A stretch of DNA of 64,000 nucleotides, taken from positions 4,898,001 through 4,962,000 of the forward strand of contig OX344751.2 in NCBI GenBank assembly GCA_947034885.2, given 5' to 3'. Shown here one piece after another: positions 13,015 to 23,500 of this stretch (positions are counted from its first letter, which is position 1; the number at the start of each line of letters is the position of its first letter). The notes under the pieces were generated by a model. The model made no database searches, was not told where the DNA came from, and saw only the letters and a list, made by a program, of their open reading frames with translations. The position numbers and the translations under genes were made by a program. This stretch comes from Thuidium tamariscinum (Eukaryota; Streptophyta; Bryopsida; Hypnales; Thuidiaceae).

Positions 13015-13390
13015 AAACCATACCTACCCGCAAACTAAAATTGCTCATTACTTTTGACTCCTTAATCCAAATGGGATGAAACAAAGCTTCCTATGTCTGT
13101 AAAAACCTAAAGAATCAATTTGAAATTTCACTTTTGAAAAAAAGTTTTTTTAAAGAAGTTTTTTCAGCTGCCCGGGCTGCCCTCCGAGTAAAGAAAATGA
13201 CATATCATGCCATAACCTTTAATTTTAACCACAAAGTCAAAAGTTACAAAAATTGTTGGGCCTCAAAGCTACTCCTTGGGCACATCTTGTGTAAAAATTT
13301 CAGCGAAAAAAAAATAAAAACTCCATTTGTAGTGAGCTGCCCAAAAAATTTATAATGCCAAAAAACGCACCTCAAGGCTTCAGGGGTTAA
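13015..13390 (-). mobile_element. ~950 bp TIR element, truncated copy 3
   Basis: The segment matches the first ~375 bp of copy 1 in reverse complement and ends with the same terminus (GGCTTCAGGGGTTAA at the right). The other terminus is absent, so the copy is truncated. The TTTTGACTC-TTAATCCAAATGG phrase here also occurs in copy 2 near 10278. Confidence 0.7.
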
Positions 13391-14879
13391 GTAAAAATAT
13401 ACCATGTTGTTACTTTCTTAATAGTTTGAATTCTTTTTTGAAGACTAGCTTTAGCATCAAATTCTAATTTTGAAAATGAATGATTATAATTTTTCTATTC
13501 AATATTTGTAAAAGGGTGTACATTGCAAATCTTGAACTTTTAGTGTTGAAGACTATTGGAAATGAGCCTCAAATACACTAGATCTTGAAGAGAAAATCAC
13601 ATAAAAAATTCATTTAAAAAATTTCTAGAATAAATTTTGAAAAGCCACAAATTGATGGGGTGTATGCATATTATGCTCTTTAGCCTCATATTTTTTTGGT
13701 GACCTCAATTTCAAACTTGACATGGATAAAGATGATTAAAGACTTCAAATCATTTTGACAATTATAATACCCTCATGATCAAATATTATAATCTTTCAAT
13801 CCATAAGCAATATTGTTGCATTTTCCTATCCATGACAATCTCTATCATATATAGTTACAATTCAAAAAAATTGATAAGACTTATCAAATTATTAGCTTAT
13901 TATTCAATAGTTATAGTACAAATTCTAAGAAGCTCTAAAATGGCCTTGGAAATTTAGAGGTTAATTACAACTTTCAATATAAGCAATTCTTGTAAAGAAT
14001 TAAAAATTAAGAGAATTATTGCAATTGCAAGTTTTATTGATTAGAATCCAATAATACATTATTGCATTCTTTCATTCAAATTTTCTTCTTTTGAAATGTT
14101 TTTGTGACTTTAATTATAAAAATCCATTCTTCATTTTAATCTTCATGTAATGCATGTTAAAAAGTTTCAATCAATTTTGGTATAGAATAAAAATGATAAG
14201 CTTCCACTTTTTACTTTGAAAAGTCAATAATAATTTCATTTTTCCATCAAAAAATTTGAAAAGAAAATAACACTAACAAATATACATCTTTCTATAGGTA
14301 AAAAATATCAAAATTTTATACATCATTTATATAAAAAATTTATTTAGCATGGTAGTGGAATTTGATATGAAGGTATTAGGAGGGTGTTTTGGGTGTAAAA
14401 ATAAAATGATTTTTGATAAATCTTCACACCAATCTCCATTTCTACTTCTACTTCTTTGCAAGATTGATTTAAAGTAATTGGATTGTTTATACTATATGTA
14501 GCATTTTATTTTTTTACTTTATGCTACAAAATTATGACAAAAACAATTCTCACCAATACAAATTGAAGTTATTATCAAATATAAACAATTGATACAATTG
14601 ATCTTTGAATTTATCTTCAATACAATATTTGACTATTTTGCAATGGATTTGGCCCTTTCAAAATTAATTCTAAAATGCTATAAATACTTCTTTTTGGTAT
14701 TGATAATAGTTCAAAGATAACTTAAATTTCAATGATATACTATTTTATTAAATATTAAAGATAATAATTGAGATGAAAATTGGAGGTTGATAGACTTTTA
14801 ATTATTCTATAGTGTTTAATCCAAAATGTGATTAGGTATTATTATAATCTTGAGTGGGAGTATTGGCAAAAAAATAGAA
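13391..14879. other. AT-rich intergenic DNA
   Basis: A very AT-rich stretch with no gene, RNA or bounded repeat that I can support. Confidence 0.4.
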
Positions 14880-15146
14880 CATTAGAAGAGATTTGAGGGG
14901 TGTAAGAGATTGCGAGTTCCTACAATTTGGAACCCAATAAAGTATAGAATCCCATAAATTTGATGTGGCCAGGGCAGTGCCATGTCATTTAAAAAAACAT
15001 TTTTTAATGGATTTCTTTTTGCATTTCAAGACCCGAAACTTTTTTTTAAAATTAAAAAAAATGTTGGCTTAACAACACCCAGCTATTTCAGGAATTGTTT
15101 TAGGGTCCTAAAACAACCCTTTAGAGGCCTCAGATTCCATCTAATG
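14880..15146. mobile_element. MITE, ~300 bp family, copy 4 (diverged)
   Basis: Ends CATTAGAAGAGATTTGAGG and CCTCAGATTCCATCTAATG are inverted with a few mismatches. The core near 14962-14990 keeps the GATGTGG and GTGCCATGTCAT halves. An internal inverted pair, GGGTCCTAAAACAA preceded by TTGTTTTAGGG, lies near 15090. At 267 bp it is shorter than the other copies. Confidence 0.65.
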
Positions 15147-15839
15147 AAGCTATGTGAGTCCTATCCAAGGATGCATCCTATTCCTTGAAGATGAAAATTA
15201 TGTATTTTTAGGAGTCATATAGGATCTTGAAAATTATACATGAACATATTAGTAAAATATTTTGGAATAAAGATATTTAAGGATAATACTTGTAAGGTGG
15301 CATTATTTATCTTTATATGCACGTGTTTATGAAGTTTACATGAATATGCAACCTTAAGATAATAATCTTTTAATCTATTAGCAATACATTTGTATTGTGA
15401 TATCCTATGTGATCAATAACAATTGATTGAGGTTAGTGATCTCTCAATTACAACTTGAATTTTTTCATTTGATATCAAATTGTTTTTACTAATTTGAATA
15501 GTAAAAATATATTAGAAACTATTTTGGACTATTATTTTCAAAGAATTTCGCATTGTAACATAAAAAACAAAAGTATTAAAATTATTTGGTCTACTAATTC
15601 GGAAACTTCAACTTTCTTGCGGATGGTATCTTAGAACATTCACAATGCATTCAATATATTGATCTATCAAAAGGCATTACTAACTTTTGTTTTATATAGA
15701 ATTATAACTTTGACTATAAATCTTTGAAAGTTCTTGTAGCCTATTGAGTCTTTTTACTTGGTTGTATTAGGGTTTATTTTGTTTGTCCAAATTCCAAATC
15801 TAAGTTTTCTTTTTTCTATTTAATATGATAATTGATGCT
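15147..15839. other. AT-rich intergenic DNA
   Basis: No gene or bounded repeat is recognised here. Confidence 0.4.
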
Positions 15840-16850
15840 ATTTCTAATGATAGCTAATGTGCCATGTGTTATTGCTACAACCAAAATAAAAATAAAAAGA
15901 TTTTTAAAGATTTTTAATTCATATAAACTTGTGTATTTAATATCTTTTACACCATAGGTCCAAACATCACTAAAAATAGCACATGCATCCCTCTTTGCCA
16001 AGGGCTTTTGAATAATATCAAGACTACAAGTCGTAGACACGTGGTCTAGAAGATCTTAATGTAACAAACAACCAATTAAAACAAAACAAATACACTAACT
16101 AACAAACTAACTTAACTATAGAAAGGCCCCTCGGGTTTCTCTATACAACCTGTAATTTGCCTCATAATTCTTCAATTGCGATTTAATATACCAATTGTTG
16201 CTACATTTTAATTTACATACTATCACAATCATTATTTTATTTTGTATTCAAAAGTATTTGGCCAATGTTTTTCAAATCAAATACCATTGTATTCATAATA
16301 TACTGAATGGCTGCAAAGGTCATTCAAGCCCTTTTAAAGTTAAGGTATGGACTAGTATACCTTTTGCCATTGCTATAACCAAAATATAAGTAAGAGTGAC
16401 TTTTCTAAATTTTTGAATTAATAAAAACTATAAAAACTCTATAACTTTCACACCACAAGATGAAACATCATGAAACAAAGCCCATGCACCCTTCTTCACC
16501 AATGGCCTTTTGATGTTACCAAGAATGCAACTAGGAGAGGCACCATCTAAGAAATTTCAATGTAATCAAACCAAACCAAAAGCTGAATTTAAAGGATGGT
16601 CTATTGTCCCATGTGCGGTTACCACAACCAAAGTAAATGTGAAAATATTTTGATAATTTTTCAAAATAAGAAATAACTCAAAAATCAATAACTTTCTCAT
16701 TATAAGCCCAAACACCTTAAAACAAAGCCCATACACCCCCCTTGCCAGGGCTATCCATCAATAGAAAGAACGTGAAGGGGAGACCCATGGGCTGGGAGAT
16801 CCCACTATAGCAAACAAATAAGCAAAACAAAACAAACACAAGAACAAACA
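15840..16850. repeat. Diverged ~240 bp repeat units abutting the left arm of the inverted duplication
   Basis: Three related units start near 15845, 16360 and 16605. Each has a CATGTG or GCCATTGCT phrase followed by ACAACCAAA, then a CATCA or CACC-AAAACAAAGCCCATGCACC phrase, then CTTTGCCAAGGGC or CTTGCCAGGGCT, an AAGATCTTAATGTAACAAAC-like stretch and runs of AACAAAAC. Units 2 and 3 are about 245 bp apart. The last unit ends about 50 bp before the arm boundary at 16898. The origin is unknown; no coding capacity is seen. Confidence 0.6.
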
Positions 16851-17063
16851 GCCTAATTAACTCTCAAAGTACAGATGGACATGGATTCTCTTGAGTTCTC
16901 AAACCCACATCGCCACATTATAACCGGAATAGCTTTGTCCTAAGCGACAGAAGGTGGAAATGGGGAATGTACGCCCTGAGTAGATTTGGAGGCGCACGTT
17001 CCCCCCGTCCAGAATTTGAATATGCGCGGAGCTGCTGCCGCGGAAACGGGGCGTTCAAATTTT

Positions 17064-17073
17064 GCAACGGCTA
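17064..17073 (+). promoter_or_regulatory. MSA-like element upstream of kinesin copy 1
   Basis: GCAACGGCTA carries the AACGG core plus YYA of the mitosis-specific activator element bound by three-repeat MYB factors at plant G2/M genes. Kinesin-12 genes are cytokinetic, so such an element about 480 bp before the start codon is sensible. Only the core matches, so it may be chance. It is identical in the other arm at 57049-57058. Confidence 0.35.
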
Positions 17074-17435
17074 GGCTACCGCTGACGCCAGCCTCCGCCA
17101 TCGCCCTGCCTCGGCCTTCGTCGCGCTCGCTCCACGCATAGGCTCTTGAATAAGCCCCGTTCCCCGCTTGTGCGAGCGACCTTTCCCGTAGAGGCTGCCG
17201 TAGTTCGGTAGGCAGTATTCGTGGTCGGATTCTTGGCAGCAGTGTCTGCGTCCTCGATCGAGGACCGGGCGGCGACGGAAGGAAGCGAAGCGATCGGAGC
17301 TGGTCGAAGGCGGGCTCGTCACCGAATTGAGCGAGGGGAGCGTTAGGAGGATCCCGGGCAAGCACTCGGAGTAGGAGAACAGGATTGACGGTTTCGTTAG
17401 GTTGCGAGGGTCGACGTGTTGTCGAAGTGCGGCCG

Positions 17436-17495
17436 ATGAAGACGAGGATTGGCAGAGGCGGATTGCTGGAGGTGAGACTTTCTGAAGGTGAGTGA
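17436..17495 (+). promoter_or_regulatory. Short upstream ORF in the kinesin copy 1 leader
   Basis: ATG at 17436 opens a 19-codon frame closed by TGA at 17493-17495, 56 bases before the predicted start and out of frame with it. If the transcript starts upstream, this could reduce translation. A strong 5' splice-site match (AAG then GTGAGT at 17488) falls within it, so part of it may instead be removed as a leader intron. It is mirrored at 56627-56686. Confidence 0.35.
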
Positions 17496-17551
17496 AGGGC
17501 GCCACCGGGCGATTGGCGAGGGCTCTAGTGGTAGTGCCGGGTGTCCGGGTC

Positions 17552-20500
17552 ATGGGCAGAGGGACGTCGCCCCTGCGCAGCGCGGTGGTGCGGGTCTCTC
17601 CCAAGAAGCCAGGCCAAGAAAACATGGATGCCAATTGCGTGAGCTCCGGGAACCTGACGCCGACGCGGAAGCCGCTGAGCTCGATCTCGGAGGCCTGCCG
17701 CAACTCCGACGAGAATGGCGCCGATGCGCTGACGCCGAAGGGCAAGGTGGATGGCGCGACGCCGAAGGGGAAGAAGAGGGGCGGGCAGTGCCTGTTCCCT
17801 CACGTCGAGAATGGGGAAGGGACCCCGGAGAGGCAAGGGAATGGGAAGAGCAAGAAAGCTCACAGCCGTCACCAGTCTCCCGCGAAGAGTCAGGCTGCCT
17901 CGAGGCTGCAGGACGGGAGCGCGGCCGAGCCAGGGGCGGATGTGCCGTCGGGGGGTATGGCTTTCGCTGCTGCAGGTGTTGTGAGCAAGGGGGTACCGGA
18001 GCAACAGGGCGTGAACAGACAGGTTTCCGAGAATGCGAATTCCCACACTCCCCGTGGGCACAGGAACGAGCGCACCCTGAAACACGGCGCGGACTCTGAG
18101 CCTGTTTCGTCCGTTCGTCCGAATTGTAGTCAGAACGTTTCCGCCACTCCTGCGAAGAGCGTGACGCGTACTCTGAAGTACGGAGCAGCTCAGGGAGCTG
18201 TAGCAGCTGTTTCGTCGACGTCCCGTGCGCTTGTCCCCTTGCCTGGCGGCGGGCGACATGTTTCCCAGGGCACGAGCGAGCAACAATTCAACCTGGAAGA
18301 GGATCCCACGTTCTGGCTCGACCACAACGTCCAGGTGAGCGCGGCGTCGGAATTCTTCTGGATTCGTTGGAATTTTCTTGCGGTTGCTCGAGTCCTCCAT
18401 GTCCAGTTGGTTCCCCGTCGCGAAAGTTGTGTGAGCGGCAGTGGAATTTGAGTTGCACGAATGAGGATGAGTACAGGAGCCTGGCATTTCCGTTCATTGG
18501 AGTCTTGCTCCGTGCACCAGTGGTGGAACCGTCTCCCGCAGTCGCGTATTGCCGTCTTGAATGTGCACCTGAACATTGTTCTCTCGAACATCAATTTGAC
18601 CTAGGATCACAATCCACGGTCGTCTGCTCTGTGCGACTCTTCCCCGCGGTTGTCTCACAGGGAGTTTGTTGTCTCCAGGTTTTGATCCGAACTCGTCCCA
18701 TCAGCAGCTCGGAAATGGTCTCCCAGGGGTTCGTCAAATGCTTGAGGCAAGAGAGTCCCCACACCCTCACCTGGACGGGGCCTCCGGAAACTCGCTTCAC
18801 CTTCGACCATGTGGCCGGCGAAATCATCTCCCAGGTTCGCACACACGCGTGCCTGTTTTGCATTCCCTTGCAAGTGAGTGTCGTCTGTGAATGATTCGAG
18901 CGTGTAGGATTGTTGTTCCGCAGGGATGCCGTGCCCTGACGGATTTAGGTCTTTTGTTTGTTTTCACTTTTGCAGGAGAAGTTATTCCGCGTGGCTGGGT
19001 TGCCAATGGTGGAGAACTGTATGGCGGGCTACAACAGCTGCATGTTCGCATACGGCCAGGTTGATCTTGTTCGATTTTGCTTTGGATTTGTCATGTGCTT
19101 CGGTCGCTGGCGCGTCTGTGTTCTGCATTGGTATTTTTCTGGAGTTTTTGATGTTGATTGATATCGCGTTCGGTTGGTGCAGACTGGAAGTGGTAAGACC
19201 CACACCATGCTTGGGGACATCGAGCACCTCGGTGACAGACCAAGTGACAATCGGGGCATGACTCCTCGCGTGTTTGAGTACCTTTTCTCAAGAATCCAAC
19301 TGGTACGCATTTTTATGGCTTCGTGAAATGATGAGCCCCCTGGGCGGGCCCCCGCATTCGGGTCACGATTGTATGAGACGTCTGGGGATTCCGTGGATGT
19401 GTTGATCACTGCTGTCCGCTGCATCGGGAAGGAAGCGGGGATGAGAGGGTGTTCGTTGCACTGTGCAGGAGGAGGAACGACGCAAGGACGAGAACCTTAA
19501 ATTTTTGACCAAGTGTTCCTTCCTGGAAATCTACAACGAGCAAATAACTGATTTGCTGGAGCCTACCTCTACGAACTTGCAGGTGCTGCACCTTCGCCTT
19601 GGTTCTTGTGAGATTTGCAAGAGATTTTTCTTCGTTCCTGCTCCATGTTGTTGAATTCTTGTGATGACATCCTGCAGATGCGAGAGGACGTACGAAAAGG
19701 GGTGTACGTGGATAATTTGACGGAGGTGGAGGTGAACAGTGTTCAAGATGTGATTCAGTTGCTGAGCCAGGTCGCTCCCACCACCACTTTTCCAGGAACG
19801 GTTGAGTTTATGATTATTTTCGTTTATCCAGAAGTGCTCACGTGAGTCTACCGTTATCTGTTGCAGGGATCGGCGAACAGGAAGGTGGCAGCCACGAACA
19901 TGAACAGAGAGTCCAGCCGCTCTCACAGTGTGTTCACGTGTATCATCGAAAGCAGGTGGGAGCGTGACTCGATGACCAATATCCGATTTGGAAGACTGAA
20001 TCTCGTTGACCTTGCAGGTTCTGAGAGGTAAACATCTTCCAACTCCAACATGGCATGCGAGTTTGCGGAACGCTTGGAATTTGCGCGATTATAACCTGCG
20101 CTTGTAGGTTCTAACTGAAACTTGCCCGGTTTCAGGCAAAAGAGCTCTGGAGCCGAAGGCGAGAGGCTGAAAGAAGCTGCCAATATCAACAAATCTCTGT
20201 CTACCCTCGGGTAATTTTTTGTGCCCGACATTGTGAGTCGAGTTTTTCACTTGAGTGAGCAGTGTCCCCGCTGTTTTGAGAGGAGGAATGATCTGATTGC
20301 CAGGGGTCTGGTGCAGGTTGGTCATTATGATTCTGGTCGATGTCGCGAACGGCAAACAACGCCATGTTCCTTATCGAGACTCGAAGCTGACCTTCCTTCT
20401 TCAGGTAAAGTATCGCCAGCCATGTGCCACACGCCGGTCCGTCGATGCATTCTTGACTGAATTCCCCAGCATTTGATGCGAGGGCCCTGGGCCACTGCGT

Positions 20501-23500
20501 CGTGTAGTGTGCTGAACCGAGAGAATTGGCGTGCTCAAGCGAATGAGGAAGTTGAGTAGCTACGATCTTGTGCAGGACTCGCTGGGAGGAAACTCGAAGA
20601 CCACAATCATAGCTACTGTCAGCCCGTCTAGCTGGTTCGTCCTTTCTCTCCCCGGTTCTGAGTTCGCCTCCGACACTGTATGTATGTTGATGACTTCGTG
20701 TGGACGTTGGTCCGCTCGTAGGGCTAGCGTTGGTTTTACCCCTGATCCTCGTGTACGTGGTGTGGCAGTAATGCTCTCGAAACCTTGAGTACTTTGAAAT
20801 TCGCCCAGCGAGCTAAACTCATCCGCAATACGGTGCGCCCGCCCCTTTCCCTGTTCTGACTAGCACTGCTGCAGTGTGGAAGCGTCCTTTGAGATGCTGA
20901 ACATGAAGGGTTTGCGCTTATACTTACATGTGCGCTGTGAACAGGCCGTGATTAACGAGGATGCGTCTGGGGACGTGAAAGCCCTTCGAGCTCAGATTCA
21001 ACAGATGAAGGTGCTCGATTTTTCTTTCGCAGTGGATTGTTGTACGTCGTGGGTTCCTTTCGCTGAGGGATTTCGCGGTCGATGAGTCGTTACGGTGATT
21101 GAAATTCGCTTCCTTGTGACACAGGAAGAACTGGACCGCCTCCGCCGCCAAAGTATTTCAAGAATCCCACTGTCGCAAGACGATTTCAACCCGGTCCGCG
21201 GGTCGTTTGATTCTTGGGGAGATGCCCACAAGTTTTTTGGCAGCCCGCAGGTTTCCAGCAGAAAGGTAGGGGATTTCATTCTCTGAGACTGCTCAGTTTG
21301 TCCTTGAGGTGACCGCCGATCTCGGTGGCCTCGTGAGTGATTTGGGCCCGGACGTCTCAGTAAGCTGAACGTGTGGCGTTGTTTCCAGTTGCGCCAAATG
21401 GAGGCCGTCGTGGCTGGGGCGCTGAGGCGTGAGCAGGCAGCTGATGCCACCACGAAGCGCCTGGCAGCGGAGATCGAACAGCTGAGCCGCCTGGTACGGA
21501 GTCTGTCCTCTTCCCCTGTGTTTTTAGGGAGCTCTAGAAGGGAAATGCATCGTGCTGACCCCATCAGCACTGCACAGGTGCATCAGCGGGAGGCGGACAC
21601 GCAGAGCAGCAAGATGGTCCTGCGATTTCGTGAGGACAAAATTCGAAGGCTGGAGAGTCTGTCGAAGGGATTGCTCTCTGTAGATTCGCACCTTGCTGAC
21701 GAGAAGAAGATGTTGACGGAGGAGCTTGAACTGATGCGAGAGAAAGCGGACCGCAATCCTGAGCTGACCAGGTTCGCGATGGAGAACATTCGTCTGCTGG
21801 ACCAAATCCGTAGGTACGAGTCTCCAGCTCGCGTGCCGGTCGTACCTGGTTCACTTGTGGTGCTGACGAGGGTCCTACTCTTTTTGGATTGTGCATGCCC
21901 GCAGTCCTGGGGATTTGAGAATGTGTGACTCGGGCGTGTGCAGCCTGCAGGAATTTCGCGAAGGCGGAGAGCGAGATGTGATGCTGGAGGAGATGTCGAC
22001 TTTACGAGACCAGCTTCTGGAAGCGCTGGATGGGAAGATTGCGGTCGACCAAGGCCTTGTCCCTCTGACAACTCCTCAGGTGTGTTTCTCGCTGATGTTG
22101 CCATGTTGGACTGGAATGTCATCTCAGAATGCTGTGAAGGGTTCGGGAGTCCGACTAACTCTTTTCTGTTGCTTATCAGAAGAAGGCACTGGCACCCGAG
22201 CTCGCTGCCGCAGCCCGTGAGAATGAGCTTCTCCGACTGGAGGTAACAATTGCTATTGTGATAGTAGATCTCCATCAGCCGAGCATGTGTGCGCGAGAGC
22301 AGAATTTGCATTTTTCGTGCTGAGGTTTCGTGCTTCGTATCTCTGCAGGCTGATAACTATCGATCGGAAGTGGAGGAGCTGCGAAGCAATTTGAGTTCTT
22401 CCCTCGAAAGTTACTCGAAGATGGGCAGGTAAGTTATCTAGAATCGAGCTTGTGATTCTGCGAACTGCATAGGGGGTTGTGGATTGGTTTCTTGTGAGTT
22501 CCGGTATTTTCCCAGCTGAGAATCGGCGTATGCATTGCCGCCTTCCAGGCAAATGGACGAACTCCAAGAAGTGGTCGAGAAGTTGAAGGTGGAACTGGCT
22601 GCGAAGGGGGACATGAGCGTGTCGTCCGGCGTGGAAGCCCTCGAGTTGGAGAATTTGAAACACCTTGAGCTTATTGCCGAGCTGAAACTCCAATTGGAAC
22701 AGGTACGCTCGCTGTGGTCGATTTTATTTTGTACCCCAGGGAAGTGGCAGACCGAGAGTGGCAGCCGGGTGCTAACAGATGTAGGCGCATTGTGTGGATC
22801 GTTCTACAGAGTGCAGAGAAGTCGAGGATGCAGGCGAGTGTCCATGAGCAGCTGGATCTGCAGTTGAAGGATTCGTTACTGGACGCACAGAACCTGCGGT
22901 CTGAGCTGGAGGTGCGCCAAGTTCAACCGTTGGCTTGGAATTGTGCAGGTTGTGTTGGCGTGTGTGTGCCCATCCAGTCGGGTTGGCGCAACCATAGGTC
23001 GATCCTCATTCACTGCATTAACTGTTTTTTTAAATTTTTTTTCGGGATGCAGGCGACGAAAGAGGCGTTCGAATCAGCGCGGGCTCTGACGAAGAAACTC
23101 CAAAGCAAAGAAGCTGCCCTGGTTGGCGCCCAGGTAAATTCTCCGTCCGACGTCGTTGACATTTTTGAGCAACAGGTGCGGTGTAATTTTGCGTGCTTGG
23201 AACTGAGTGGCGCGTACTGATCTTGGATCGTGGCGTTTGGTTGCGTGCCGCAGTATGCAGCAGCCGTGAAACAAATCAGATTGGAGACGGAGGAGATGGC
23301 CGTGCAGCAGAGCCAATCCTTGACGAACATCCAAGAAATGGCTGTCCTGTTTCGCATGAAGGAGACGGAGCTGAGAAGTGAGCTTGATGACGCCCAGCTG
23401 ATGATTGAGCAGCTGTCGGCGAAGGAAGAGGAGCGGCAGTCATATCAGTCGATGAGTGCGCCCAACAGCGTGCGAGCGGAGGATGGGTCATTCGAACGGC

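Noticed and set aside
16940..17745. Antisense frames of 141 and 224 codons over the kinesin promoter and first exon
   Set aside because: They lie in a GC-rich region where stops are rare, resemble no protein, and one changes its C-terminus between arms through noncoding-type SNPs.
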